Source of the DNA: Vicinamibacteria bacterium
GTDB taxonomy: Bacteria > Acidobacteriota > Vicinamibacteria > Fen-336
Direction: 5' to 3'
DNA: 40,769 nucleotides
Assembly: GCA_016934575.1 (NCBI GenBank)
Contig: JAFGSN010000060.1
Coordinates: 1 to 40,769 of the forward strand
Below the pieces are notes generated by a model. It did not search any database and was not told the DNA's origin. It worked only from the letters and a program-made list of their open reading frames with translations. Shown one piece after another: positions 16,858-26,441 of this stretch; within the stretch, counting starts at the first letter, position 1, and every line of letters begins with the position of its first letter. The position numbers and the translations under genes are program-made.

Positions 16858-17802
16858 ATGACGCGCGCCAGCGACTCGACTCCGCCGCGATTGACTCTCG
16901 GCGGATGTGCGTTGCTCGCCGCCATCATCGCCATCCCGTGTTGCGGAAGAGGACCCGCCCGAGCGGGGCAAGCGCAACGGCCGGGCGCGAAAGTCGTCAT
17001 TCAGAACAAGGGCTCGGACACGATGGTGAACGTCGCCCAGCTCTGGGCCGAGGAGTATCGCCATGTCGCGCCCGAAGCCGACGTCGAGGTGTCGGGCGGC
17101 GGTTCCGGAGTCGGCATCGCCGCCTTGATCAAGGGCGCCGTCGATATCGCGAACGCCAGCCGAGACATGAAGCCCGAGGAGATCGAGGAAGCCAAGCGTA
17201 ATAATCAAGGCCAAGAGCCAAAGGAATTCGTCGTCGGCCATGACGCCCTGGCCGTTTACGTTCACAAGAGCAATCCGCTGAACGAGATCTCGCTCGACAG
17301 TCTCGCCGACATCTACGGCGAACACGGGACGGTCACGCGGTGGTCGCAGCTCGGCGTCGAAATCCCCGGGGTTCGCGACGACAGGATCGTACGCATCAGC
17401 CGGCAATCCAGCTCCGGCACGTATGAGTTCTTCCGCGAACAGGTTCTGGATCAGAAGGACTTCAAGCTCGGCTCACTCGACCTGAACGGCTCCAAGGAAG
17501 TCGTCGAGCTTGTCGGCGCCACGAAGACGGCGATTGGATACAGCGGCATGGGATATGACACGGACGCGGTCAAGATGCTCGGTCTTTCGAGGGATGCGGG
17601 CGGGATCGCAAGCGCGCCTTCGGTCGATAACGTTTTCGACAAGCAATACCCGCTGGCTCGCTCCCTGCTCATCTACACGCTTGGAGAGCCTCAGGGCGCC
17701 GTCAAGATGTATATCGATTGGATCATGTCTGAGACCGGTCAAAAGATACTGGAAGAGAGCGGTTTCGTGCCGATTTCAAGACGTCGGAGCACGAAGAGCT
17801 GA
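16858..17802 (+). CDS. pstS: Phosphate ABC transporter substrate-binding protein
   Basis: PstS captures phosphate in the periplasm for PstCA. The 314-residue protein starts with a basic and hydrophobic leader ending IAIPCCGRG, so it is probably lipid-anchored at Cys28 or Cys29. Phosphate-site motifs are present: GSDTMVNVAQLWAE, SGGGSGVGIAALIKG, DIANASRDM, HDALAVYVHKSNPL and RQSSSGTYEFF. GAGGGAGAG precedes the ATG at 16858, 18 bp after phoU. A 188-bp gap follows before pstC, where I see no gene or clear terminator. Confidence 0.95.
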   Translation: MTRASDSTPPRLTLGGCALLAAIIAIPCCGRGPARAGQAQRPGAKVVIQNKGSDTMVNVAQLWAEEYRHVAPEADVEVSGGGSGVGIAALIKGAVDIANASRDMKPEEIEEAKRNNQGQEPKEFVVGHDALAVYVHKSNPLNEISLDSLADIYGEHGTVTRWSQLGVEIPGVRDDRIVRISRQSSSGTYEFFREQVLDQKDFKLGSLDLNGSKEVVELVGATKTAIGYSGMGYDTDAVKMLGLSRDAGGIASAPSVDNVFDKQYPLARSLLIYTLGEPQGAVKMYIDWIMSETGQKILEESGFVPISRRRSTKS

Positions 17803-17990
17803 CCGCTCGCGGCGCGACGGCTTGCACGTTGTTTGATCCGACGACATGAACGCGATTACCGATATCGATCGAAACGAAGGCGCGAACGGCTGTCGAGAAC
17901 GGTTGGATCCGGCTGGCTGCTGTTTACGATCTCGTTTTTCTCGAACCGGCGGCGCGTCATGAATCGCGACGCGCGATGGGAAGCGGACCG

Positions 17991-18914
17991 ATGAAAAAAC
18001 GCCTGGAAGCCATGAACCGTCCGTCGCGGCCGCGATGGGCCGTTCTCGGCGAAAAGATGCTCGAAGGCGTCATTCGACTGTGCGGCATCAGCGCCATCGT
18101 TTTCGTCGCGGCGATCCTCCTCTTCGTTTTTCGGGAGGCCGCGCCCATCCTGTTCGGCGACCGCTTTCATCTGAAGCAATTCCTTCTGAGCGTCGAGTGG
18201 TATCCCACCTCGGTCTCGAACGTCAGATACGGGACTTTCGCCTTGACGGTCGGCAGCGTGAGCGTGACCGCGCTGGCCATGGTCATCGCCGTTCCGTTCG
18301 GCCTGGGAGCCGCGATCTTCGTCTCGGAGTTTTGCGGCCGGCGCATGCGAGAGACGCTCAAGATCGTGATCGAGCTGCTCTCCGCCATTCCCAGCGTTGT
18401 CTGGGGATTCATCGGACTGACCGTCATGAGCAAGCTGATCGTCGCGTATACGGCGGCGCCTGTCGGAGTCAACATCCTGAACGGCGGCGTCATTCTGGCC
18501 TTGATGAGCGTGCCCATTATCGTTTCCATCGGCGAGGATGCGCTCAAGGCGGTTCCGGACTCGTACAGAGAGGCCGGCCTTGCGCTGGGAGCCACACGCT
18601 GGCAGCTTGTCTACCGAGTGCTGCTGCCGGCCGCGAAGAACGGGCTTCTGGCGGCCGTGCTCCTGGGCGTCGGCCGGGCGGTGGGCGAGACGATGGCGGT
18701 GCTCATGGCCACCGGCCACGCCGTGCATATCCCGCATGGAATACTCGACTCTGTCAGAACCCTCACGGCCAACATCGCCGCCGAGCTGGGTGAAGCCCCG
18801 GTGGGCTCGGATCACTATCGCGTCTTGTTCCTCACCGGATTGCTCCTTTTCGGCATCACGTTCGCAGTCAATCTGACGGCCGAGCTGGTCGTTCGAGGAA
18901 TTCGCAGAAAATGA
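17991..18914 (+). CDS. pstC: Phosphate ABC transporter permease PstC
   Basis: PstC is one of the two membrane subunits of the phosphate importer. It has about six hydrophobic segments, a periplasmic loop after the first (EAAPILFGDRFHLKQFLLS) and the EAA coupling loop EAGLALGATRWQLVYRVLLPAAKNG that contacts the ATPase. VGETMAVLMATGH is typical of PstC. The ATG at 17991 (MKKRLEAM) has GGGAAGCGGA upstream; an in-frame ATG at 17976 is possible. It overlaps pstA by 4 bp. Confidence 0.94.
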   Translation: MKKRLEAMNRPSRPRWAVLGEKMLEGVIRLCGISAIVFVAAILLFVFREAAPILFGDRFHLKQFLLSVEWYPTSVSNVRYGTFALTVGSVSVTALAMVIAVPFGLGAAIFVSEFCGRRMRETLKIVIELLSAIPSVVWGFIGLTVMSKLIVAYTAAPVGVNILNGGVILALMSVPIIVSIGEDALKAVPDSYREAGLALGATRWQLVYRVLLPAAKNGLLAAVLLGVGRAVGETMAVLMATGHAVHIPHGILDSVRTLTANIAAELGEAPVGSDHYRVLFLTGLLLFGITFAVNLTAELVVRGIRRK

Positions 18915-19831
18915 CGCAAGATGCGGCTTCCAGTCCGGCGCGGAATCGATTCGTCAAGACGTCTCTCGTCGTCCGGAAGGAGTTCGCCGAGCAATTGGCC
19001 AAGGCCGTGTTCTTCTTGATGTCTGTCGCCATGGTCGCGCCTCTTCTGGCGATCGTGGCATATCTCGTCTGGCGCGCCTGGCCGGTGTTGAGCTGGAATT
19101 TCGTCGTCGACGTTCCGCGACGAGGCATGACCGACGGCGGCATCTGGCCGGCGTTCATCGGCACGCTGTATCTCGTCGGCATCTCTCTGGCCGTCTCTGC
19201 GCCGACCGGAGTGCTGGCGGCCGTCTACCTCAATGAATACGCGAAGGAAAACTGGCTCAATCGCATCGTCAATCTGGCCGTGATCAATCTGGCCGGCGTG
19301 CCGAGCATCGTCCATGCGCTTTTCGGGCTCGGCGCATTCGTGTACGCCGCGCGATTCGGCTACTCGATCCTCTCCGCATCGCTCACCCTGGCGATCATGA
19401 CGCTTCCGGTCATCATCGCCAGCACGCGCGAGGCGCTCGCCGCCGTGCCGGCGTCGTTCAGGGAAGCCTGTTGGAACGTCGGCGCCACACGCTGGCAGAC
19501 AATCAGGGCCGTCGTTCTGCCCAATTCCATCTCCGGCATCCTGACGGGCGTGATCTTGCAGGTGAGCCGCGCCGCGGGCGAGACCGCGCCGATCATGTTC
19601 ACCGGCGCCGTTTTCTTCAAGGCGGTCGAAAAGGGCCAGCTTCTCCCGTATCGACTCGACGAGCAATGCATGGCGCTCTCCATGCATCTGTATACGGTCG
19701 CCACGCAGGTGCCGAACGTCAAGGAATCGATTCCCTACGCGACGGCGGTGGTTCTGCTTGGCACGGTGTTGGCCGTCAACGCCGCGGCTATCGCGTTGCG
19801 AGTGTGGCTGCGTAATCACAAGAAATGGTGA
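18911..19831 (+). CDS. pstA: Phosphate ABC transporter permease PstA
   Basis: PstA is the second permease subunit. The 306-residue protein has about six membrane segments, the PstA signature GGIWPAFIGTLYLV, VYLNEYAKENWLNRIVN, GVPSIVHALFGLGAFV, and the coupling loop EACWNVGATRWQTIRAVVLPNSISGI. AAGETAPIMFTGAVFF matches the conserved late segment. Its ATG overlaps the pstC stop by 4 bp. With PstC it would present two different coupling loops to two different ATPases encoded next. Confidence 0.95.
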   Translation: MTQDAASSPARNRFVKTSLVVRKEFAEQLAKAVFFLMSVAMVAPLLAIVAYLVWRAWPVLSWNFVVDVPRRGMTDGGIWPAFIGTLYLVGISLAVSAPTGVLAAVYLNEYAKENWLNRIVNLAVINLAGVPSIVHALFGLGAFVYAARFGYSILSASLTLAIMTLPVIIASTREALAAVPASFREACWNVGATRWQTIRAVVLPNSISGILTGVILQVSRAAGETAPIMFTGAVFFKAVEKGQLLPYRLDEQCMALSMHLYTVATQVPNVKESIPYATAVVLLGTVLAVNAAAIALRVWLRNHKKW

Positions 19832-19835
19832 CTTC

Positions 19836-20602
19836 GTGAGCCGTGATGATGTCCGCAAGAAGATCGAGGTCGAGGACCTGCGCCTCGCTTACGGCTCCCA
19901 GGAGATCATCCATTCGATATCCTTCGATGTGCGCGAGAACGAGATCCTCGGAATCATCGGACCGGCGCAGTCCGGCAAGACTTCGCTTCTCAGATGCCTC
20001 AATCGAACGATCGACTTTTGCGCGCGCGCGCGCGTTTCGGGCTCGGTGCGCGTGGACGGCGAGGACGTGCGCCAAATGAAGGACGTTTTTGCGCTGCGCC
20101 GTAAAATCGGCATGGTGGCGCCGTTGCCTGTCGGCCTGCCGCTCAGCATTTATGACAACGTGGCCTTCGCTCCGCGTTCCGCCGGACTGACGCGCAAAGT
20201 CGAGTTGAACGCCATTGTCGAGAGGTGCCTCAGGCAGGCGGCCCTCTGGGACGAGGTCAAGGATCGGCTCGACAGCCTCGGCACGGCGCTCTCCGGCGGA
20301 CAACAGCAGCGCCTCACCATTGCTCGGGCGTTGTCGCATCAACCGGAGGTTCTGTGCCTGGACGAGTTTTCAATCGCCATCGACCCGGTCACGACGATGC
20401 GTATCGAGGACGTGCTCAAAACGCTGCGCCGGGAGATCACGATTATCCTGGTCACCAATCTGAACCAGCAGGCGCGCCGGCTGGCCGATCGCACGATGTT
20501 TCTCTGGGGCGGGAGAATCGTCGAAATCGACACGACCGAGGTCGTGTTTTCCGACAATCCGGCGAATCCGCAGACTTATGATTACGTGCGGGGCGTCTTC
20601 GG

Positions 20603-20606
<4 letters not shown>
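19836..20606 (+). CDS. PstB-like ATPase 1 with degenerate Q- and H-loops
   Basis: The 256-residue ABC ATPase resembles PstB throughout: Walker A GPAQSGKT (42-49), PLSIYDNVAF, signature LSGGQQQRL (152-160) and Walker B VLCLDEF with Asp176/Glu177. Two nucleotide-site residues are lost: the Q-loop Gln of MVFQ is Pro96 (GMVAP), and the switch His of VTHN is Asn208 (VTNLN). The signature motif, which serves the partner subunit's site, is intact. GTG at 19836 is the start, with GGTGA overlapping the pstA stop; longer frames run into pstA. It overlaps the second ATPase by 4 bp. Best read as one half of a heterodimeric PstB. Confidence 0.88.
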
Positions 20607-21376
<770 letters not shown>

Positions 21377-21382
21377 TCGTTC

Positions 21383-22093
21383 CTATTTCTTCTTTTTGAT
21401 CGTGCTCAGCACTTTCTCCTTGGCGATTCTCTTGGTGCAGAAGAACCAGTCATGGCAGGTGACGTCGGCGTCCTTGCTTTCCATGCGCTCTTTGGCCACG
21501 CCGCAGGAGCCGGCCGTGGGGACGATGACGTCGTCACCGGGGCGCCAGTCGGCGGGAGTGGCGACGGAGAAGGCGTCGGCGGTTTGCAGGGCCTGCAACA
21601 CTCGTAGAAGCTCGTCGAAGTTGCGCCCCATGCTCAGCGGGTAGTAGATGATGGTGCGGATCACGCCCTTTGGATCGATGTAGAAGACGGCGCGCACGGC
21701 CTTGGTCGAACTTTCGCCCGGTTGCATCATGCCGTACTTCTTGGCCACTTCCATGGTGATGTCCTCGATCAAAGGGAACTTCACCTCGACGTTCTTCATG
21801 CCCTTGTAATCGATCTTCTCCTTGATGGTGCGCAGCCAGGCGATGTGGCTGTAGAGGCCGTCGACCGACAGGCCGACCAGCTTGCAGTTCAACTCGCTGA
21901 ACTTGTCCTCCATTGAGGCGAAGGTCATGAACTCCGAGGTGCAGACAGGGGTGAAGTCCGCCGGGTGGCTGAAGAGGATGACCCAACTGCCGGCGTACTG
22001 CTCGGGAAAGTTGATCTCGCCCTGGGTGGTGACGGCCTTGAAGTCGGGCGCCTTGTCGCCGATCCGGGGCATGCCGATTTGCGTGTTTTCCAT
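21383..22093 (-). CDS. Peroxiredoxin, Prx6 / archaeal-type
   Basis: This thiol peroxidase reduces peroxides. The 236-residue protein has the peroxidatic Cys51 in HPADFTPVCTSEF, the Prx6-type middle region (HIAWLRTIKEKI, GRNFDELLRVLQALQ) and the long C-terminal arm DWRPGDDVIVPT. Three more cysteines lie at 197, 213 and 219 (SCGVA, DVTCHDWFFC), like the C-terminal cysteine pair of archaeal Prx6 enzymes that can act as resolving residues. The C terminus is very Lys-rich (KKKK). GGAG lies 7 nt before the ATG at 22093. It has its own promoter at 22168-22195. Cytosolic; no signal peptide. Confidence 0.93.
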   Translation of the reverse strand: MENTQIGMPRIGDKAPDFKAVTTQGEINFPEQYAGSWVILFSHPADFTPVCTSEFMTFASMEDKFSELNCKLVGLSVDGLYSHIAWLRTIKEKIDYKGMKNVEVKFPLIEDITMEVAKKYGMMQPGESSTKAVRAVFYIDPKGVIRTIIYYPLSMGRNFDELLRVLQALQTADAFSVATPADWRPGDDVIVPTAGSCGVAKERMESKDADVTCHDWFFCTKRIAKEKVLSTIKKKK

Positions 22094-22167
22094 TGCTATC
22101 TCCTTTTCGTTGATTTGGCTGAAGATGCCTTCCGTCCTTCTTTAAAGCAGGGCGCGTGGATGCCGTA

Positions 22168-22195
22168 ATAGTATGGCCATGGCTACGGTTGTCAA
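22168..22195 (-). promoter_or_regulatory. Promoter of the peroxiredoxin gene
   Basis: On the minus strand TTGACA (22195-22190) and TACTAT (22173-22168) are 16 nt apart, in the 120-bp gap between the PsiE-like gene and the peroxiredoxin. The leader would be about 70 nt. No OxyR or PerR site was recognised. Confidence 0.65.
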
Positions 22196-22213
22196 CAGGG
22201 AAACGGCCTCCGC

Positions 22214-22612
22214 CTACTCGGGCGCGGAACCCAGAGACGACTCCTTTCTGGTGGAAGCATCTCGCGCGAAGCGCCGCGCCCACATCAGAGCGACAAAGGC
22301 CGCGACGACCAGAAGAATGTCTATCGACGTCAGGTCGGGCTTGAGCATCTTACGGGCGATCACAAACGCCAGAAGCTCCAGCACCGCCAGAAGATCGTGA
22401 ATCACGAGCATGCGCACAAGCTCCACGCCAATCACCATCAGCAGCACCCGATAGATCAGCTCGTACAACGAGTCATTGGACGACCAATCCATGCAGGCCA
22501 GAACCCGAGCGCTGCAAACGGCGTAGACCACGACTCCGAGCAGCACGAAGAACGCCAACACTCGCTCGAACCAGCGAACAATAACGGTAAATCTCGACGA
22601 AAAAGCCTTCAC
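22214..22612 (-). CDS. PsiE-like small integral membrane protein
   Basis: A 132-residue protein with four hydrophobic segments (FVLLGVVVYAVCSARVL, IYRVLLMVIGVELVRMLVI, LAVLELLAFVIARKM, SIDILLVVAAFVALMWA). The pattern ELVRMLVIHDLLAVLELLAFVIARKML resembles the phosphate-starvation-inducible PsiE family, whose biochemical role is unknown. The start is GTG at 22612, backed by GGGGAGG five nt upstream. It lies between superoxide dismutase and peroxiredoxin and close to the pst operon, which agrees with a phosphate or stress link but proves nothing. Confidence 0.65.
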   Translation of the reverse strand: MKAFSSRFTVIVRWFERVLAFFVLLGVVVYAVCSARVLACMDWSSNDSLYELIYRVLLMVIGVELVRMLVIHDLLAVLELLAFVIARKMLKPDLTSIDILLVVAAFVALMWARRFARDASTRKESSLGSAPE

Positions 22613-22679
22613 GAACGCCTCCCCGGCATGAAGATGCCGTCACGGAGATGCAAGCGCGAGCAGGCTGACGGCGCGCCTC

Positions 22680-23381
22680 TTACTTGAGGCGCGACTCGAC
22701 TGCCCGCCAGTCGACGTTCTTGAAGAAGGCCGCGATGTAATCGGCGCGCTTCAGGCCATAGTCGATCATGAAGGCATGTTCGAAGACGTCAAGGATCAGG
22801 AGCGGCACGCAGCCCGTGGGATGGCCCGCGTCATGCTCGTTGATCCACTGGTTGAAAAGCCGGCCGGTGACGTTGTCCTGATAAAGGATCGTCCACCCGA
22901 TGCCGCGCATGGCTCCGGTGGCTTTGAAATCGGCCTCCCACCTGTCAAACCCATGGAATTCGTCCGCGATGGCCTTGGCCAGCTTGCCGCTCTTTTCGAC
23001 GGGAGTCTTGCCGCCGAGGTTGTCGAAGTACAGCTCATGCAAGCGCATGCCGTTGAACTCCCACCCCAGTCTGCGCTTCAGCTCGGCAAAATCCGGCGTG
23101 GACGCCTTGCCGCCGGTTAATAATTGGTCCAGGGCATCGAACAACTTGTTCGTGTTGGCGACATAACCCTGATAGAGCGTGAAATGATTCTTGAGCAGCG
23201 TGTCGCTGAAGCCCTCCATCCCGAGAAGTCGCGAAAAATCCTTGGGTTCGTAGCTTGGCATGGTCTCCTCCTTTAATTGAACGACCGGTGACGTTTGTCG
23301 TCTCGTCTCCGCGCCGAAAGCGCCGCTCGCCATGGCGCCGGACGCGAGACCCAATCCCTTGAGAACGGTCCTACGTTCCAT
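22680..23381 (-). CDS. Fe/Mn superoxide dismutase with Tat-like signal and an internal cytosolic start
   Basis: The enzyme dismutes superoxide. Metal ligands are all present: His66 (LKNHFTLYQ), His115 (MRLHELYF), Asp198 and His202 (LDVFEHAFMIDY). The first 25 residues, ERRTVLKGLGLASGAMASG, have the twin-arginine pattern followed by a hydrophobic stretch, so the long form is probably exported. GGAGAGG precedes the ATG at 23381. Met41 (ATG at 23261) is preceded by AAAGGAGGAG at ideal spacing and would give a 193-residue protein of normal cytosolic SOD length. Metal choice cannot be told from sequence alone. Confidence 0.9.
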   Translation of the reverse strand: MERRTVLKGLGLASGAMASGAFGAETRRQTSPVVQLKEETMPSYEPKDFSRLLGMEGFSDTLLKNHFTLYQGYVANTNKLFDALDQLLTGGKASTPDFAELKRRLGWEFNGMRLHELYFDNLGGKTPVEKSGKLAKAIADEFHGFDRWEADFKATGAMRGIGWTILYQDNVTGRLFNQWINEHDAGHPTGCVPLLILDVFEHAFMIDYGLKRADYIAAFFKNVDWRAVESRLK

Positions 23382-23876
23382 AGATTACCTCTCCAAACCT
23401 GCTACGGCTTCCGCGCATCATGCGGATTCATCGCCGGAGTGTCGTCATGACGCCTCATTCCACACGCCGTTGGGTGAGGCGACGGCTTCTTTCGGAAGAA
23501 ACGATCCGTCGGCTCTTGCCATGCATGCGCGGCCACTCCGTCACACGACGCCTGCCAGTGAACAATACGTTACCGGTTACGATAGGATCAACGCAAGTCG
23601 CGATCGTCTCCGTCAGTGAGCGGCAGACGATCCACGTTGGGCCAGATCACGTGTCGAGAAGCTCGAGCTGACGTATGTTTTCTGGAGATCTCCGGTGGAG
23701 TAGGACCGGAGCGGCCACGCTGGAGCCGGTTGGCGCGCCGCCAAGGCTTCTAATTTCGGCGAATTCGCCGTCCATTCTCGATGTCGCGCGCCATTTCCGA
23801 ACGCGCGGCGTCGTGAGCCTCGGCGACGGCTTGGATGTCTGAGCGCGGGGACTCGACGAGCACCCGGAATTGCTTC
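23382..23876. other. About 495-bp spacer between divergent SOD and cobalamin operons
   Basis: No gene is supported. A weak minus-strand promoter candidate for the SOD gene is listed at 23562-23591; a direct repeat GTTAC-CG-GTTAC lies inside its spacer. An Arg-rich minus-strand frame ending at 23750 looks mildly protein-like but has no start or family. Confidence 0.4.
23562..23591 (-). promoter_or_regulatory. Weak candidate promoter for the SOD gene
   Basis: On the minus strand TTGATC (23591-23586) and TATTGT (23567-23562) are 18 nt apart. The spacer contains ACCGGT flanked by GTAAC-type half repeats that could be a regulator site. The match is modest and the leader to the ATG at 23381 would be about 175 nt. 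Confidence 0.3.
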
Positions 23877-23905
23877 TTGACGGCACGTTGCTTTCCTGCC
23901 AGACT
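23877..23905 (+). promoter_or_regulatory. Candidate promoter of the cobalamin riboswitch operon
   Basis: TTGACG (23877-23882) and CAGACT (23900-23905) are 17 nt apart. The -10 box is poor, but the predicted start near 23912 coincides with the first paired base of the riboswitch, which supports the call. Confidence 0.4.
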
Positions 23906-23911
23906 CCGCTG

Positions 23912-24100
23912 CGTTCAGGGCGCCCCTCATGGGGAGGGGCAAAGAGGGAAGCAGGTCCAAAGCCTGCGCGGTCCCGCCACTGTAGCCGGCGAGCCCGCCT
24001 CACATGGCGTCTATAAAGACGCCGCCACTCGGGTCGGACGACCCGGGGAAGGCCGGAGGCGATCGCGACGACCCGGAAGCCAGGAAACCTGCCCTGATCG
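23912..24100 (+). ncRNA. Cobalamin (AdoCbl) riboswitch
   Basis: The conserved elements occur in order: AGAGGGAAGC at 23943, CCGCCACTGT at 23974-23983 (the GCCACTG core) and the B12 box GAAGCCAGGAAACCTGCC at 24076-24093. The closing stem pairs 23912-23921 (CGTTCAGGGC) with 24091-24100 (GCCCTGATCG) with one mismatch. Such elements bind adenosylcobalamin and switch off the genes behind them, here the BtuB-type receptor and the uptake transporter. Peripheral stems differ from the enteric btuB example and were not folded. Confidence 0.9.
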
Positions 24101-24198
24101 GAATCCAGAGGCTTCTCGCGAGAAGGAGCTACGGATGTTGGACAGATCGGACCCATCTTGGGCCGGAATCCCATCCTCGATCCCATGTCGCGCTGAGC

Positions 24199-24219
24199 CT
24201 CCTCGGCACACGGAAGGAG
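24199..24219 (+). promoter_or_regulatory. Shine-Dalgarno-sequestering hairpin of the receptor gene
   Basis: CTCCT (24199-24203) is complementary to AGGAG (24215-24219), the ribosome-binding site of the receptor gene whose ATG is at 24225. A short hairpin could hide the site when cobalamin is bound, which would make this riboswitch act on translation. A longer palindrome CTTCTCGCGAGAAG lies upstream near 24113 and may be part of the same switch. Confidence 0.5.
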
Positions 24220-24224
24220 ACTCC

Positions 24225-26441
24225 ATGCATCGCTTTCGCTTCACTTTGCTTGTCTCGATCGTAGTCGGGTTCGCCTGCGCGTCAGGATCCGCAGAAGATC
24301 TCGGCGGCGTTTCCGGGGCGCTGATTGCTCCTGATGGCGTCGCGCTTTGCCATGTTCCGCTTCGCTTGTCCGGCGTGGGCGTTCAACAAACGATCGTGAC
24401 CGGCCCGGACGGGACCTTTCAAGTCGACCGTCTCTCGCCCGGGATCTATGTCGTGCGGTCGGAGACTCCCGGTTTTATCGTCGGAAGCGACGGTCGCTTC
24501 ACTGTTACGCCCGGCTCCACGACGTATCTTCGTGTCACGCTCGCGCCCGCGCCCGTGCGCGAGAGAGTGCTCGTGACGGCCACGCGCGGACATGCGCCTT
24601 TGTCGCATCTGGGATCGAGCGCCACCGTGATCGACGCCGAACGCATCGAGGCCAGGCGTCCCATGACGTTCGGAGGGATCGTCGAGGGCGTGCCGGGCCT
24701 GTCCGTGGCGCGCCTCGGAGGTCCCGGACAGCAGTCGTCGGTTTTCGTGCGCGGCGGCGAGTCGCGGTTCGCACGCGTCCTCGTCGACGGCGTGCCGGTC
24801 AACGAACCGGGCGGATCCATCAATCTCGGCCCGTGGCTGCCGCTCGATATCGATCGCGTCGAAGTCGTGCGCGGCGCGGCCAGTAGCCTCTACGGGACCG
24901 ACGCCCTGGCGGGCGTGATTCACGTTCTCACGCGGAGGGTCGCGCCCGACGAATCGCTGAACCTGCGCTTCGAGGCCGAGGGCGGCTCGTTCGACACATC
25001 GCGGATTCAGACGAGCGGCTCGGGCCGTATCGGTCGACTCGACTGGAACGCGGGCGCGTTGCGGATGGAGACGGACAACGAGGCGCCGAACAGTCGTTTT
25101 ACGGGAACGGCCCTGATCGCATCGACGGGAGCGGAAATCGGCGGCGGCACGCGACTCCGCGCCGTGGTTCGCGGGGACTGGAGCGAAGCAGGGACGCCGG
25201 GGCAGGTGCTCTTTGAACGGCCCGACCTCGACGCTTTATACGAGCATTCAGCGTTTTCGGGAAGCGTTGCGCTCCGGCACGAGAGCGGACGCGTCGCCCA
25301 TGATCTGCGCCTGGGAATCGCCGCGACGGACCATCTGTCGCTCAATCCAGAGGATTCGGGGCCCTACACGGCCAGTTACGGCGATCTGACGGGCTATTCG
25401 GGCGCGGACTACACGAATCCGGAGGGCTACCAGAACGACGTTCGACGCCTGAGCGCGAGTCATCAGATCGAGGCGCAGATCGAAAGCCGTCACCTGGTCA
25501 CGCTGGGAATGGATTTGGAACATGAGACCGGAGCGCTTGGCAATCGTCGCGAAGAGTTGCTCAGGCCGGAGCGAACGAACGTCGGCGTTTTTCTGCAGGA
25601 CCGGATTGTTATCGGGAGCCGCTTGTTCGCGACGGCGGGCGGGCGCGCGGAGCGCAACGCGAGTTTCGGATGGGTGTTGGTCCCGCGCGTGACGCTGGCT
25701 TTCCGTCCGCGGTCCGGCGAAAACGCCATGACGCTGCGCGCGAGCGCCGGAGCCGGCATCAAGGAGCCCGGTTTTCTGGAATCCTTCGGTCAGTCGCTTT
25801 TTGCCGAAGGCAACAGCGACTTGCAGCCGGAGCGTTCAAGGACGTACGACGCGGGAGTCGAGCAGCGTTTTCTGCAAGACCGCTTGCGCGTCGAGGCGAC
25901 TGCATTTCATCACGACTATCAGGACCAGATCGCTTACACGGTCGTGAGCGTCGATCCCTATCGCGGCACATACGTCAACTTGGCACGCACCAGGGCGCGC
26001 GGCGTCGAACTGGCGCTCGAGGCCGCGCCGTTCGCGGGTCTTCATGTCAAGGGCGAGTACACTTGCCTCGATGGAGAGATCCGCGTCAGTCCTTCGGATT
26101 TCGATCCCGTGTATGCCGTCGGAAGGCCGCTTCTCCGCAGACCGCGCCACCAGGGCGCATTCTCATGCCGATTCTCGAACGAGCGGCTCTCGATCGGCGC
26201 GACGATGCATCTCGTCGGACGCCGCGCCGACAGCGACTTCGTCGGCCTGGGATTGATGGAGAACGACGGATACGCTCGATTTGACGCTCGCTTTCGCCTG
26301 CGACTCGTTCGCGGAGTTGATTTGCTCGCTGCTGGGGATAACCTGCTGGATCGCAGCTATCAGGAGGCGCTGGGCTATCCGGCGCTGGGCCGCTCGCTTC
26401 GTGTCGGTTTGCGGCTTGAACGGGAGAATGGAAATCGATGA
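24225..26441 (+). CDS. btuB: TonB-dependent outer-membrane receptor, BtuB-like
   Basis: The receptor should import cobalamin or another corrinoid across the outer membrane, powered by TonB. The 738-residue protein has a signal peptide (about 1-23), a carboxypeptidase-regulatory-like beta domain (about 26-105: GTFQVDRLSPGIYVV), a TonB-box-like ERVLVTATR (112-121), a plug (SSVFVRGGESRFARVLVDGVPV, GAASSLYGTDALAGVIHV) and a C-terminal barrel ending RSLRVGLRLE. The extra N-terminal domain is absent from E. coli BtuB. The ATG at 24225 has AAGGAG upstream; longer in-frame starts overlap the riboswitch and are rejected. The substrate is inferred from the riboswitch and the following btuFCD genes. Confidence 0.88.
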   Translation: MHRFRFTLLVSIVVGFACASGSAEDLGGVSGALIAPDGVALCHVPLRLSGVGVQQTIVTGPDGTFQVDRLSPGIYVVRSETPGFIVGSDGRFTVTPGSTTYLRVTLAPAPVRERVLVTATRGHAPLSHLGSSATVIDAERIEARRPMTFGGIVEGVPGLSVARLGGPGQQSSVFVRGGESRFARVLVDGVPVNEPGGSINLGPWLPLDIDRVEVVRGAASSLYGTDALAGVIHVLTRRVAPDESLNLRFEAEGGSFDTSRIQTSGSGRIGRLDWNAGALRMETDNEAPNSRFTGTALIASTGAEIGGGTRLRAVVRGDWSEAGTPGQVLFERPDLDALYEHSAFSGSVALRHESGRVAHDLRLGIAATDHLSLNPEDSGPYTASYGDLTGYSGADYTNPEGYQNDVRRLSASHQIEAQIESRHLVTLGMDLEHETGALGNRREELLRPERTNVGVFLQDRIVIGSRLFATAGGRAERNASFGWVLVPRVTLAFRPRSGENAMTLRASAGAGIKEPGFLESFGQSLFAEGNSDLQPERSRTYDAGVEQRFLQDRLRVEATAFHHDYQDQIAYTVVSVDPYRGTYVNLARTRARGVELALEAAPFAGLHVKGEYTCLDGEIRVSPSDFDPVYAVGRPLLRRPRHQGAFSCRFSNERLSIGATMHLVGRRADSDFVGLGLMENDGYARFDARFRLRLVRGVDLLAAGDNLLDRSYQEALGYPALGRSLRVGLRLERENGNR

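Noticed and set aside
23750-23905. Minus-strand frame with a protein-like helix (QAVAEAHDAARSEMARDIEN)
   Set aside because: No start codon or family, and it lies across the predicted promoter of the cobalamin operon; GC-rich DNA often gives such frames.
23835-24224. N-terminal extension of the TonB receptor frame
   Set aside because: It covers the cobalamin riboswitch; the signal peptide and ribosome-binding site place the start at 24225.
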